DNA of 64,000 nucleotides from Emcibacter nanhaiensis (GCF_006385175.1 NZ_VFIY01000005.1:131501-195500), one strand, 5' to 3'. Shown: positions 1 through 9,602, numbered from the stretch's first letter. Notes: generated from the sequence alone by a model not told the origin. Numbers and translations are program-made.

Positions 1-1014
1 GGCGGCACCTACAAGGAAACCTTCCTGCTGCATTACAACTTCCCGCCCTATTCCGTGGGTGAAGTTGGCCGCATGGGCGGCACCAGCCGTCGCGAAGTCG
101 GCCACGGCAAGCTGGCCTGGCGGGCGCTGAAGGCAGTGCTGCCGTCTCGTGAGGAATTCCCCTACACCCTGCGCCTGGTCTCCGAGATTACGGAATCCAA
201 CGGGTCGTCCTCCATGGCGACGGTCTGCGGTGGGGCACTGGCGCTGATGGATGCCGGTGTGCCGATCAGCCGCCCCGTCTCCGGGATTGCCATGGGCCTG
301 ATCCTGGAAGGCAGTGACTATGCAGTTCTGTCCGACATCCTGGGTGACGAGGATCACCTGGGTGACATGGACTTCAAGGTGGCCGGAACTTCCGAAGGGA
401 TTACCTCCCTGCAGATGGACATCAAGATCGCCGGTATCACCAAGGAGATCATGGAAGTGGCCCTCAACCAGGCAAAGGGCGGTCGTGCCCATATCCTGGA
501 CGAAATGAACAAGGCCCTGTCCGGTGCCCGGACTGAGATGAGCGAGCATGCCCCGCGCATCGAGACCATCCAGATCAACAAGGAAAAAATCCGTGAAGTC
601 ATCGGTACCGGTGGCAAAGTGATCCGCGAAATCTGTGAAGTGACCGGCGCCAAGGTGGACATCGAGGACGACGGCACCATCAAGGTGGCTTCTTCCGACG
701 CCAAGGCCATCGAGGCCGCCCTGAAATGGATCGAAGGCATTGTTGCCGAGCCGGAAGTGGGCAAGATCTATGAAGGTAAAGTGGTCAAAACCGTTGATTT
801 CGGCGCCTTTGTCAACTTCCTCGGCAGCCGTGACGGTCTGGTTCACATCAGTGAAATGGCCAAGGAACGTGTCGGCCAGGTCACAGACGTGGTCAAGGAA
901 GGCGACATGGTCAAGGTCAAGGTGCTGGGCATCGATGACCGCGGCAAGGTGCGCCTCAGCATGAAAGTTGTTGACCAGGAAACTGGTGAAGATCTTTCTG
1001 CCGACAAAGAATAA
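1..1014 (+). CDS. pnp: Polynucleotide phosphorylase, C-terminal part (5' end outside window)
   Basis: The reading frame is open from base 1, so the gene begins upstream of the window; 337 codons and the stop are present. PNPase is a trimeric 3'-5' exoribonuclease using phosphate, part of RNA decay in the cytoplasm. What remains is most of the second RNase PH-like core, then a KH domain with the GTGG loop ([17 protein letters not shown]) and a C-terminal S1 domain ([20 protein letters not shown]). The acidic tail ends the protein at the usual place. A small hairpin overlaps the stop codon and a terminator-like hairpin follows. Identification is secure from the KH-S1 arrangement and the core motifs. 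Confidence 0.97.
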   Translation, partial: GGTYKETFLLHYNFPPYSVGEVGRMGGTSRREVGHGKLAWRALKAVLPSREEFPYTLRLVSEITESNGSSSMATVCGGALALMDAGVPISRPVSGIAMGLILEGSDYAVLSDILGDEDHLGDMDFKVAGTSEGITSLQMDIKIAGITKEIMEVALNQAKGGRAHILDEMNKALSGARTEMSEHAPRIETIQINKEKIREVIGTGGKVIREICEVTGAKVDIEDDGTIKVASSDAKAIEAALKWIEGIVAEPEVGKIYEGKVVKTVDFGAFVNFLGSRDGLVHISEMAKERVGQVTDVVKEGDMVKVKVLGIDDRGKVRLSMKVVDQETGEDLSADKE

Positions 1015-1109
1015 CCGTTTCTAACGGTTAAATAACGCCTGAAAGCGCCAGATTACTTGCAACGGAGGGAGTTTCTCTCCATATATTAAAGCAAGGCTGG
1101 CGCTTTTTC
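1013..1109 (+). terminator. Hairpins after pnp: stop-codon hairpin and probable terminator
   Basis: AACCGTT (1013-1019) pairs with AACGGTT (1023-1029) around a 3-nt loop that starts inside the stop codon. Further on, AAAGCGCCAG (1042-1051) pairs with CTGGCGCTTT (1097-1106), followed by TTTCC. The long 45-nt loop contains a weaker GGAG/CTCC hairpin. The second structure looks like a terminator with an internal arm; the long loop makes this less certain. Confidence 0.5.
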
Positions 1110-1128
1110 CGGCTTATCAGACGAGGTA

Positions 1129-2541
1129 ATGTGGGTAATGAAGTCAATTGAACCGCTCATGATATCGGGCAAACGTGTTCTTCCGCTGGTGGAAGGCGGT
1201 AAAGGGATCTCCGCCACCAACGGAATCAGTTCCGGTGCGTGGGCGGCTGCAGGCGGCGTCGGCACCGTTTCCTGCGTCAATGCGGACAGCTATGACGAGG
1301 ACGGCAACGTCATTCCCCAGATTTATCACGGCAAGACCCGTCAGGAACGCCACCAGGAACTGATCCGCTATGGCATTGACGGTGGCGTGACCCAGATCCA
1401 GCGGGCCCATGAAGTGGCTGGCGGCGAAGGGCGCCTGCATATCAATGTGCTGTGGGAAATGGGCGGCGCCGAAGCGGTCCTCCAGGGGGTTCTGGAGAAA
1501 ACCAAGGACCTGGTGCACGGCATTACCTGCGGTGCCGGCATGCCGTACCGGTTGAGCGAAATCGCGGCCAAATACGGTGTTTACTATCATCCGATTATTT
1601 CTTCCGCCCGGGCCTTCGGCATCCTGTGGAAGCGGGCCTACAAGAAATCTGCCGACTGGCTGGGCGGCGTGGTCTATGAAGATCCGTGGCTGGCCGGCGG
1701 CCATAACGGTCTCAGCAATGCGGAAGACCCGCGCAAGCCCCAGGATCCCTATCCCCGGGTGGCGGCGCTGCGCAAGCTGATGAACAGCTTCGGCCTCAAT
1801 CATGTGCCGATCATCATGGCCGGCGGCGTCTGGTATCTGCGCGACTGGGAAAAGTGGCTGGACAACCCGGAAATCGGCCCCATCGCCTTTCAGTACGGCA
1901 CGCGCCCGCTGCTGACCAAGGAAAGCCCCATTCCCGAGAAATGGAAAGAAGCGCTGCTGACGCTCAAGGAAAATGATATCCTGCTGCACCGGTTCAGCCC
2001 GACCGGCTTTTACTCTTCGGCGGTCAAGAATGATTTCCTGAACGAATTGACGGAGCGGGAACAACGGCAGATTCCGGCCAGCGCCAAGGCCAACCCGGAG
2101 GAAGGCTTTACCGCCGAGCTGCAGGTGGGCAAAAAGAAACATTATGTGCGTCCGGACGATGTGTCCAGGGCGGAAGACTGGATTGCCCAAGGCTTCGGCG
2201 AGGCGCTGAGAACGCCGGATGACACCCTGGTGTTTGTATCCGCAGAAAAGGCGGCGGAGATCCGTCAGGACCAGCGGGATTGCATGGGCTGTCTCAGCCA
2301 GTGTAAATTTTCCAACTGGTCGCAGGTGGAATCACAGAATTATTCCACCGGCAGGAAGGCCGATCCGCGCAGCTTCTGTATCCAGAAAACACTGATGGAT
2401 ATCGCCCACGGCGGATCAGTGGACAACAATCTGATGTTTGCGGGGCATTCGGCCTATAATTTCGCCAAGGACCCCTTTTACAGCAATGGGTTCGTCCCGT
2501 CGGTGAAGCAGTTGATCGATCGAATCCTGACCGGGGACTAG
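1129..2541 (+). CDS. Nitronate monooxygenase / 2-nitropropane dioxygenase-like flavoprotein
   Basis: 470 residues with the FMN-dependent TIM-barrel pattern of the NMO/NPD family: the AGGHNG motif lies at about residues 189-194 and the phosphate-binding segment IIMAGGVW at about 228-235. Family members oxidise alkyl nitronates such as propionate 3-nitronate, but many are uncharacterised. It is longer than typical NMOs (about 320-380) and has a C-terminal extension with a cysteine group (CMGCLSQC near 385-392), unusual for the family. The listed ATG and a second ATG at 1138 are both possible; GAGG at 1123-1126 suits 1138 better. No partner gene is obvious next to it. Confidence 0.75.
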   Translation: MWVMKSIEPLMISGKRVLPLVEGGKGISATNGISSGAWAAAGGVGTVSCVNADSYDEDGNVIPQIYHGKTRQERHQELIRYGIDGGVTQIQRAHEVAGGEGRLHINVLWEMGGAEAVLQGVLEKTKDLVHGITCGAGMPYRLSEIAAKYGVYYHPIISSARAFGILWKRAYKKSADWLGGVVYEDPWLAGGHNGLSNAEDPRKPQDPYPRVAALRKLMNSFGLNHVPIIMAGGVWYLRDWEKWLDNPEIGPIAFQYGTRPLLTKESPIPEKWKEALLTLKENDILLHRFSPTGFYSSAVKNDFLNELTEREQRQIPASAKANPEEGFTAELQVGKKKHYVRPDDVSRAEDWIAQGFGEALRTPDDTLVFVSAEKAAEIRQDQRDCMGCLSQCKFSNWSQVESQNYSTGRKADPRSFCIQKTLMDIAHGGSVDNNLMFAGHSAYNFAKDPFYSNGFVPSVKQLIDRILTGD

Positions 2542-2662
2542 GAAAATCGGTTACCCGCAGGTAAAAAATTTCCAATATTTACTATTTTCTGGTAATTTGG
2601 AACGTATATAAAAGGGCGGATAACAGCCCACGGGGCAATGTTAAGTATCAGGAGAAGTAGAG

Positions 2663-3094
2663 GTGTCCAAGATTAACAGGGAAAGACCATATGCACACGC
2701 GCTGAATAAACTGCGTGATGCCGGTCTGCGTCCCACGCGTCAGCGCCTGGCGCTGGCCAAACTTCTGTTTGACGGTCATGACCGCCATGTGACGGCGGAA
2801 ATGCTCTATGAAGAAGCCGGCATTCTGAGCGCAAGTGTTTCGCTTGCCACGGTGTATAACACCCTGCATCAGTTCACGGATGTTGGCCTGCTGCGGGAAG
2901 TGGTGGTTGATTCCGGCCGTACTTATTTCGATACCAACACGTCGGATCATTATCACTTTTTCCATGAAGAAGACGGTCGTCTTGAAGATGTGCCGCTCGA
3001 GGCCGTAGAAATCGCCAGTCTGCCCAAGGCTCCGGCAGGCAAGGAATATTCACGGGTCGCGGTTGTCCTTCATGTGAAGGACGCCGAACAGTAA
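2663..3094 (+). CDS. irr: Fur-family iron-response regulator, Irr-like
   Basis: 143 residues starting at GTG, preceded by AGGAGAAGTAGAG, a good ribosome-binding site. The N-terminal winged helix (LRPTRQRLALAKLLF ... SLATVYNTLHQFTDVGLL) is that of Fur proteins. The segment YFDTNTSDHYHFFHE with the HxH motif is characteristic of Irr, the alphaproteobacterial haem/iron-responsive regulator that replaces Fur. The N-terminal haem motif (GCPW/GCPV) of Bradyrhizobium Irr is absent, as in many Irr proteins, and there are no cysteine pairs for a structural zinc. It stands alone. PerR/Fur is the alternative, less likely because of the DTNTSDHYHFF signature. Confidence 0.8.
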   Translation: MSKINRERPYAHALNKLRDAGLRPTRQRLALAKLLFDGHDRHVTAEMLYEEAGILSASVSLATVYNTLHQFTDVGLLREVVVDSGRTYFDTNTSDHYHFFHEEDGRLEDVPLEAVEIASLPKAPAGKEYSRVAVVLHVKDAEQ

Positions 3095-3104
3095 AGATGA
3101 ATGG

Positions 3105-3129
3105 GGACTGGCCCGACCGGGTCAGTCCA
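3105..3129. repeat. Inverted repeat between convergent genes
   Basis: GGACTGGCCCG and CGGGTCAGTCC are inverted arms with one G-T mismatch and a short loop. It lies between the Irr-like gene and the convergent SH3 gene and overlaps the end of the latter. No clear U-run follows on either strand, so its role as a terminator is only possible. Confidence 0.35.
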
Positions 3130-3649
3130 GTTCCTCCCCTTCCAGGGTGCCCCACAGGCTGTCTTGCCGGGTCCATCCCTTGAATCCCTGGATATCAAGC
3201 CTGCACCACCCGCTTTCACATTCCAGAAGTTCGCCGATGACGCCGCCTTCGGCCACCACGGTGACATCTGACTCCCGGTCGGGTTTTTCGTAAAGCGCCA
3301 GGTTCTGGTCGAGGATGAGGACCGTCCGGCGACTTGACACCAGTGACCCCCAGATCCAGCCGGTCGCCCCTTCGGAATCAATAAACTTGCGCCATTCGCC
3401 ATACTCGGCAACCACCTTGACCGGCAGGCCTCTTCGCTTGAAAATCCATTTGATGGGATATTGCCGGTCCGGCCCGGTACGCACATTCACCGTATCCTTG
3501 GCCAGGGACACAAACCGCGGCACCGGATAGCCCGATTTGCCGATCACCACCTTCTCCTTGGCCGGGGCGGTGGCAGGGCAAACGATCACCAATGCGCAGA
3601 GCAAAAGTGCCAGCAGCTTCCGGAAACCATACTTTCTTCGGGCGGTCAT
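3122..3649 (-). CDS. Exported SH3-domain protein
   Basis: 175 residues from an ATG preceded by GAAAGGA. An upstream in-frame ATG at 3703 would add 18 residues, but the chosen start puts a basic n-region directly before a hydrophobic stretch (LLALLLCALVIVCPATAPA), a normal Sec signal peptide. The mature part holds two bacterial SH3-like units (VNVRTGPDRQYPIKWIFKRR and a second around LALYEKPDRESDVTVVAEGG). Such exported SH3 proteins usually bind the cell wall; the precise role is unknown. Confidence 0.75.
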   Translation of the reverse strand: MTARRKYGFRKLLALLLCALVIVCPATAPAKEKVVIGKSGYPVPRFVSLAKDTVNVRTGPDRQYPIKWIFKRRGLPVKVVAEYGEWRKFIDSEGATGWIWGSLVSSRRTVLILDQNLALYEKPDRESDVTVVAEGGVIGELLECESGWCRLDIQGFKGWTRQDSLWGTLEGEELD

Positions 3650-3847
3650 ATCGGTCCTTTCTCCCTCTCCTAGATTTATGTCGCTGCGGGAGGCGTTCGT
3701 CAAGGGACAAGAATGTTTACTGGTGAGTAGATTTCTTTGCTCTAGACATTTGAAAGTAGGAGAAACTTCTGCTAGAGATTGATCTTAAGAGGATTTGTGT
3801 CACACCCCTCTCCGATATACAGGAAAATGAGAAAACGGAGCCGCCGG

Positions 3848-4834
3848 ATGTCTTCCAGAAAGCCATTGGTTATTGTCACGCGAAAATTGCCGGACCCCAT
3901 CGAAACGCGGATGATGGAGCTTTTCGATGTAAAGCTCAATCTGGATGATCATGCCTTTTCCACCACGGAAATGATCGAGGCGGTCAAGGAAGCGGACGTG
4001 CTGGTGCCGACGGTGACCGACCGGATCGATGCCCGGATCCTGGCCCAGGCGGGACCGGACCTGAAACTGATCGCCAACTACGGCGCCGGGGTGGACCATA
4101 TCGACCTGGCCAGCGCCCGCCAGCGCGGTATCACCGTGACCAATACCCCTGGGGTATTGACCGAGGACACCGCCGACATGACCATGGCCCTGCTGCTGGC
4201 TGTGCCGCGCCGCCTGATTGAAGGGGTGGAGCTGCTGCAGTCCGGCGACTGGAAGGGCTGGGCGCCCACCGGCATGCTCGGCACCCGGATCTGGGGCAAG
4301 CGTCTGGGAATTATCGGCATGGGCCGGATCGGTGCCGCCGTGGCCCGCCGGGCCAAGGCCTTCGGCCTGTCCATTCATTACCATAACCGCCACCGCGTTT
4401 CCCAGGATGTGGAGGAGGAGCTGGAAGCGACGTATTGGGAAAGCCTGGACCAGATGCTGGCCCGGATGGATATCATTTCCGTCAACTGCCCGCATACGCC
4501 GGCCACCTTCCACCTGCTGTCCGCGCGCCGGCTCAAGCTGCTGCAGAAACATGCCTATATCATCAACACCTCGCGCGGCGAGGTGATTGATGAGAACGCC
4601 CTGATCCGCATGCTGAAGGCGGAACAGCTGGGCGGCGCCGGCCTTGATGTGTTCGAGAACGAACCGGCCGTCAATCCCAAGCTGCTGGAGCTGCCCAATG
4701 TGGTGGCCCTGCCGCATATGGGGTCCGCGACCCGGGAAGGCCGCAATGACATGGGGGAAAAGGTGCTGATCAATATCAAGACCTTTGCCGACGGCCACAA
4801 TCCGCCGGACCGGGTGCTGGAAGACTGGTCCTAG
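3848..4834 (+). CDS. D-isomer 2-hydroxyacid dehydrogenase (glyoxylate/hydroxypyruvate reductase type)
   Basis: 328 residues. The NAD(P)-binding motif GMGRIGAAVARRAKAFG, the NTSRGEVIDENAL segment with the catalytic-region Arg, and PHMGSATREGR with the catalytic His mark the D-2-hydroxyacid dehydrogenase family, and the last is typical of glyoxylate/hydroxypyruvate reductases. ATG 3848 was chosen over in-frame ATGs at 3779 and 3827 because the homologous N terminus (KPLVIVTRKLP) begins there and CGGAG precedes it. It ends convergent with the next gene, the two stops sharing the four bases CTAG. Substrate specificity is inferred, not shown. Confidence 0.85.
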   Translation: MSSRKPLVIVTRKLPDPIETRMMELFDVKLNLDDHAFSTTEMIEAVKEADVLVPTVTDRIDARILAQAGPDLKLIANYGAGVDHIDLASARQRGITVTNTPGVLTEDTADMTMALLLAVPRRLIEGVELLQSGDWKGWAPTGMLGTRIWGKRLGIIGMGRIGAAVARRAKAFGLSIHYHNRHRVSQDVEEELEATYWESLDQMLARMDIISVNCPHTPATFHLLSARRLKLLQKHAYIINTSRGEVIDENALIRMLKAEQLGGAGLDVFENEPAVNPKLLELPNVVALPHMGSATREGRNDMGEKVLINIKTFADGHNPPDRVLEDWS

Positions 4835-5286
4835 CCGAGGCCCGGAAACTCCAGCGGACCGAGGTCGGGCTCGACCCAGCCATATCTTGCCGGTACCGAA
4901 AACAGCAGCTCTTCACTGTAATAGCGAAGCGGGAAATCCTTGTCGCCATAGGGGCCGAGGATCAACCGGTTGAGGTTGTCGACATAGTCGGTGTCCGGTG
5001 CCGGCTGCTCGATAAAATGGCTGATGGCCTTCAGGTAAAACAGGGTGATGGTTTCATGGTAGCCGTCGCTGTCTGAATTGGGCGTGCCGACCGATGTATT
5101 GTGGCGGCGAATAATGCCGGGCATGTCGATGAGGCATTTTTCCAAGCCATGGCGGTTGAGCAGGCAGTAGCCCGCCGCGAGGTGTCCCTCGTGGGTCCAT
5201 TCCGCCCTGGGCAGGCATTCCGCACAGAGGCGGTCGGTCAGTGAGTCAATCTCTTCCCGGCTGGCAAAGGTCTGTCTGTCTGTCAT
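4831..5286 (-). CDS. Conserved hypothetical protein (WTHEGHL / YHETITLFYL motifs)
   Basis: 151 residues from an ATG preceded by a strong GGGGGAGG site; an upstream ATG at 5325 is unlikely. No known catalytic family was recognised. Distinctive segments are EWTHEGHLAAGYCLL, MPGIIRRHNTSVGTPNSD and GYHETITLFYLKA, whose His, Tyr and Glu residues suggest a helical protein with a possible polar or metal site. It is the last gene of the minus-strand series after the MoeB-like gene, 23 bases downstream, and is probably co-transcribed. Confidence 0.6.
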   Translation of the reverse strand: MTDRQTFASREEIDSLTDRLCAECLPRAEWTHEGHLAAGYCLLNRHGLEKCLIDMPGIIRRHNTSVGTPNSDSDGYHETITLFYLKAISHFIEQPAPDTDYVDNLNRLILGPYGDKDFPLRYYSEELLFSVPARYGWVEPDLGPLEFPGLG

Positions 5287-5309
5287 GATCCTCCCCCGTT
5301 CATGGTTGG

Positions 5310-6062
5310 TTATGGCTTGCTGCAATAGGGGCAGCCGGGATCCTTGGGCAGTTTTATTTTCCGCATGCCCGTGCCCAGCGCGTCATAAATCACCAGCTTG
5401 CCGGCCAGGCTGTCGCCCAGCTCCAGAAGTTCCTTGAGCACCTCCACCGCCATCAGGGTGCCGACCACGCCGGCCACGGCGCCGAGGATGCCCTGTTCGG
5501 CGCAATTGCCGATATTGCCCGGGTCTTCCGGCACCAGGCAGCGGTAGCAGGGCTTGTCTGCTTCGTAGCCCTTAAAAGTCGCGAGCTGGCCGTCGAACTG
5601 GCTGAGCGCGCCGGAAACGAGCGGTTTTTTCTGTTTGAGGCAGATATCGTTGACCAGGAAGCGGGTGGAAAAATTGTCGGTGCCGTCCACCACCAGGTCG
5701 TATCCGGCGATCAGCGGCTCGGCATTGTCGGCTGCCAGGCGCAGCGGGTGCTGGATCACCTGCACGTCCGGATTGAGCCGGGCCACCAGGTCCGCGGTGC
5801 TGGCGGTCTTTGGCGTCTCCAGCTTGTCGGTCATATGAATGATCTGGCGCTGCAGGTTGCTGAGGTCGACGACGTCATCATCAACAACGCCAAGGGTGCC
5901 GACCCCGGCAGCGGCAAGATACATGATCAGCGGGCTGCCCAGCCCGCCGGCGCCGATGACCAGCACGCGGGAGGACAGCAGTTTCTGCTGTCCCGCGCCG
6001 CCCACTTCCTTGAGGATGAGATGGCGGGCATAGCGCTCCAGCTGGTCGTCAGTCAGAATCAT
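5310..6062 (-). CDS. moeB: MoeB/ThiF/HesA-family E1-like adenylyltransferase
   Basis: 250 residues. It has the adenylate-binding start of the family (GAGGLGSPLIMYLAAAGVG, DDDVVDLSNLQRQ), the NCAEQGILGAVAGVVG segment, and two CxxC zinc pairs (CYRC and the C-terminal CPYC). The family activates the C-terminal glycine of a sulphur-carrier protein (MoaD or ThiS) by adenylation. The reading frame continues upstream to 6236 but the homologous start MILTDDQLERYARHLILKEV is at 6062, overlapping the preceding gene by 14 bases, so translation is probably coupled. There is no rhodanese domain at the C terminus. moeB versus thiF cannot be settled without the carrier. Confidence 0.85.
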   Translation of the reverse strand: MILTDDQLERYARHLILKEVGGAGQQKLLSSRVLVIGAGGLGSPLIMYLAAAGVGTLGVVDDDVVDLSNLQRQIIHMTDKLETPKTASTADLVARLNPDVQVIQHPLRLAADNAEPLIAGYDLVVDGTDNFSTRFLVNDICLKQKKPLVSGALSQFDGQLATFKGYEADKPCYRCLVPEDPGNIGNCAEQGILGAVAGVVGTLMAVEVLKELLELGDSLAGKLVIYDALGTGMRKIKLPKDPGCPYCSKP

Positions 6063-6315
6063 GTGGGGGTTCTTCGTCTTCGTCCTCGTCAGGCAGCTCT
6101 TCATCAGGGGGCGCGATGACATAGATGGCATTTTCGATGGCGAGCAGGTCGGCGGGGCCGTGAACTTCTTCGCCGTTGCAATAGACAGAGAATTCCTCCA
6201 GGCCGACAGCCCGGGCTTCGGCCAGGAAGCGGTCAATGGTCACCTCGCTCAGCGGCAATGTGCATTCACTGCCGCTGACGCGCAGGATGGCGACCGCTTC
6301 GTCGGCCTTGCTCAC
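6049..6315 (-). CDS. Small acidic protein, possible beta-grasp (MoaD/ThiS-like) without diglycine
   Basis: 88 residues, not assigned to a family by direct recognition. The predicted order strand (VAILRVSG), strand, helix (TIDRFLAEARAVGL), strand (FSVYCNGEEV), loop, strand (NAIYVIAP) resembles a ThiS/MoaD beta-grasp, including the NGE-V segment of ThiS proteins. The C terminus is not GG but an acidic tail (DEELPDEDEDEEPPHDSD). It lies between cysK (2-base gap) and the overlapping E1-like gene, exactly where a sulphur carrier would be expected. The fold is an inference; a plain hypothetical is the fallback. Confidence 0.55.
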   Translation of the reverse strand: MSKADEAVAILRVSGSECTLPLSEVTIDRFLAEARAVGLEEFSVYCNGEEVHGPADLLAIENAIYVIAPPDEELPDEDEDEEPPHDSD

Positions 6316-6317
6316 AT

Positions 6318-7277
<960 letters not shown>

Positions 7278-7338
7278 TTTAGCCTCCTGATGAATGTCTA
7301 TTAGTCTGTACGGCTTTCAGTATCTATTCGGTCTGTTG

Positions 7339-7794
7339 CTAGATTGTGAAAACGAATTCCTTGTCGGAGTCAGACTCGACTCCTTTGAGTTTGGCCCGCT
7401 CACAAAGATCCTGCAACGTGATATTATCCAGTTTATCCATAATTTCCTGGTTCAGTTCGTCCAGCAGCGGGTTGATCACCTTGGTGCCGAGATCGGACTG
7501 GGAAACGAATTCGGTCTTGATGTTTTTGCTGTCCAGTTCATTGATGACCCGGACGATTTCTCCCACGGTGATGCGCCGCCGCTCCTTGGCCAGGAAATAG
7601 CCGCCTTTGGGCCCGCGCACACCCTTGAGGATGCCGGTGCGGACCAGCTGCTGCATGACCTGTTCCAGATAGCGTTGGGGAATACCCTGTCGCTTGGTGA
7701 TATCCCGGCTCTGGACCGGATTGACCCGGCCGTTGTAGGCAATATCGGCAACGGCTTCCAGGGCATAGATCATTTTTTTGGTCAGTCGGAACAT
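7339..7794 (-). CDS. Rrf2-family transcriptional regulator without Fe-S cysteines (CymR-like)
   Basis: 151 residues with the Rrf2 winged helix (RLTKKMIYALEAVADIAYN, IPQRYLEQVMQQLVRTGIL, GVRGPKGGYFLA). The only cysteine is in LQDLCERAK, so the three-cysteine cluster ligand set of IscR, RirA and NsrR is missing; an Fe-S cofactor is unlikely. Placement directly before cysK suggests control of cysteine or sulphur metabolism, as for CymR, but that is inference. ATG is preceded by AGGGAGAAAACC. It follows dut by 15 bases, so it may be read from the coaBC-dut transcript. Confidence 0.8.
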   Translation of the reverse strand: MFRLTKKMIYALEAVADIAYNGRVNPVQSRDITKRQGIPQRYLEQVMQQLVRTGILKGVRGPKGGYFLAKERRRITVGEIVRVINELDSKNIKTEFVSQSDLGTKVINPLLDELNQEIMDKLDNITLQDLCERAKLKGVESDSDKEFVFTI

Positions 7795-7809
7795 GGTTTT
7801 CTCCCTGCC

Positions 7810-8265
7810 TCAGGTGCCCGTGCCGGTGGACCCGAAGCCACCGCTGCCGCGGGCGGTCTCGTCCAGGCTGTCGCGCTGGTCCCAGCTGATCTGGGTGACC
7901 GGGGCAATAACCATCTGGGCAATACGCATGCCGCGGGTGATGGTGAAATCCTCGTCGCCATGATTGATCAGGATGACTTTGACCTCGCCGCGATAATCTG
8001 CGTCGATTGTCCCGGGCGTGTTGAGGACAGTGACGCCGTTTTTCCAGGCCAGGCCGGAGCGGGGCCGCACCTGGGCCTCAAAATTACCGGGCAGGGCCAT
8101 GGCGAAGCCGGTCGGGATCAGCTTGCGCTCCCCGGGCTTGAGCACTACTTGCTCGCCTTCAGCGACAGCGGCCATCAGGTCCATGCCGGCGCTGTGTGAA
8201 GTTTCATATTCCGGCAGTTTCAAGCCCTGTCCGTGTTCAAGAATCTGTATACCTACATTTGACAT
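7810..8265 (-). CDS. dut: dUTP diphosphatase
   Basis: 151 residues, standard trimeric dUTPase that hydrolyses dUTP to dUMP and pyrophosphate. All five motifs are visible: [30 protein letters not shown] with the catalytic Asp, RIAQMVI, and the Gly-rich tail [10 protein letters not shown]. Start ATG follows GAGGGGAAGATA. It lies 18 bases after coaBC on the same strand, the usual coaBC-dut pairing in Proteobacteria. Confidence 0.96.
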   Translation of the reverse strand: MSNVGIQILEHGQGLKLPEYETSHSAGMDLMAAVAEGEQVVLKPGERKLIPTGFAMALPGNFEAQVRPRSGLAWKNGVTVLNTPGTIDADYRGEVKVILINHGDEDFTITRGMRIAQMVIAPVTQISWDQRDSLDETARGSGGFGSTGTGT

Positions 8266-8283
8266 TATCTTCCCCTCGGCCTG

Positions 8284-9504
8284 TTATCTGAAGTGTTTTT
8301 CTATTTCCGCCGCCAGCTGGGCGGCGATCTGTTCCTTGTCCGCTTCCGGCCAGGAAACCTCGCCCTCCGCGGTGATCAGGGTGACGGCATTGCGATCGCC
8401 GCCCATGACGCTGCCGCCCTCACCGAAGGACACATCGTTGGCGACAATCCAGTCGCAGTCCTTGCGTTCCCGTTTGGCGCGGGCATGTTCGGTGACATTT
8501 TCCGTTTCCGCGGCGAAACCAACGACCAGGTCGGGCCGGCTCTCTTTGAGCGCAGAAAGGGTTTTCAGGATATCCGGATTTTCCACCAGATGCAGGTCCG
8601 GCAGCCCGTCTTTCTGTTTCTTGATTTTCTGACCGGCAACACCCTCGCTACGCCAGTCGGCCACGGCGGCGACACAGACGGCTGCGTCCGCCGGCAGGGC
8701 GCCTTCCACAGCGGCCAGCATGTCGCGGGCCGATTCCACGTCAATCCGTTCCACCCCGTCGGGGCAGTCCAGCGCGGTCGGTCCGGACACCAGGGTGACA
8801 CGGGCGCCGAGCCCGGCCAGGGCGGCGGCAAGGGCATAGCCCTGCTTGCCGCTGGAGCGGTTGGCGATATAGCGGACCGGATCAATGGGCTCGTGGGTCG
8901 GACCGGCGGTGACAATGACATGCTTGCCGCTGAGCGCGCTCCCCGCCCGGCGGCTTTCGAAAAATTCCTCAACGGCGCGGACCATATCCGGCACCTCGGC
9001 CAGCCGTCCGGCGCCCACTTCGCCGCACGCCAGGTCCCCGGCCCCGGGGGCAATTACCTTGATTCCGTCCTCCTGCAATTGCTTGAGGTTGCGCTGGGTC
9101 GCCGGATGCTCCCACATTTTGGTGTTCATGCTGGGGGCGATCAGTACCGGTTTGTCGGTGGCCAGCAGCGCGGTGGTGGCCAGGTCGTCGGCAATGCCGG
9201 CGGCCATTTTCGCCATCAGGTCGGCGGTGGCCGGCGCCACCAGTACCAGATCGGTTTCCCGGGACAGGCGGATATGGCCCATTTCCGCTTCGTCGGTCAG
9301 GGAGAAGAGGTTCTGGTAGACTTTTTCTTCCGCCAGGGCGCTGACCGACAGCGGGGTGACAAACTGCGCCCCGCCTTTGGTCAGGACCGGCCGGATCCGC
9401 ACACCGCGTTCTTTCAGGCGCCGGATCAGCTCCAGCACCTTGTAGGCGGCGATCCCGCCGCCGATGATCAGCAGCAGTCGCTTGTTAGTCAGGATATCAG
9501 TCAT
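8284..9504 (-). CDS. coaBC: Bifunctional phosphopantothenoylcysteine decarboxylase / phosphopantothenate-cysteine ligase
   Basis: 406 residues, full length. The N-terminal CoaC flavoprotein domain shows GGGIAAYK, the catalytic His in MGHIRLSRE, APATADLMAKMA, the substrate loop APSMNTKMW and ACGEVGAGRL with its catalytic Cys. The C-terminal CoaB ligase begins at about residue 190 with HVIVTAGPTHEPIDPVR and IANRSSGKQG. Together they carry out two consecutive steps of coenzyme A synthesis. A candidate promoter lies 40-80 bases upstream, and dut follows by 18 bases. Confidence 0.96.
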   Translation of the reverse strand: MTDILTNKRLLLIIGGGIAAYKVLELIRRLKERGVRIRPVLTKGGAQFVTPLSVSALAEEKVYQNLFSLTDEAEMGHIRLSRETDLVLVAPATADLMAKMAAGIADDLATTALLATDKPVLIAPSMNTKMWEHPATQRNLKQLQEDGIKVIAPGAGDLACGEVGAGRLAEVPDMVRAVEEFFESRRAGSALSGKHVIVTAGPTHEPIDPVRYIANRSSGKQGYALAAALAGLGARVTLVSGPTALDCPDGVERIDVESARDMLAAVEGALPADAAVCVAAVADWRSEGVAGQKIKKQKDGLPDLHLVENPDILKTLSALKESRPDLVVGFAAETENVTEHARAKRERKDCDWIVANDVSFGEGGSVMGGDRNAVTLITAEGEVSWPEADKEQIAAQLAAEIEKHFR

Positions 9505-9552
9505 TAACGAACTTCATTGCAGATAAATCAGCAAAAATTTTACACCCGAGAC

Positions 9553-9581
9553 AATCTAGGTCTGCCTTTGTGGAAAATCAA
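9553..9581 (-). promoter_or_regulatory. Candidate sigma-70-type promoter for coaBC-dut-rrf2-cysK
   Basis: On the minus strand TTGATT (9581-9576) is separated by exactly 17 bases from TAGATT (9558-9553). Both boxes differ from consensus at two or fewer positions and the unit lies in the 98-base, AT-rich gap between ubiB and coaBC. Start would be near 9546, about 40 bases before the coaBC start. A pattern match only. Confidence 0.4.
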
Positions 9582-9602
9582 TATTTTACCGCAAAATAAA
9601 TG

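Noticed and set aside
5273-5287. GTCT repeat at the start of the 4831-5286 gene as a phase-variation tract
   Set aside because: Only three or so copies, encoded in MTDRQT on the other strand; too short to slip often.
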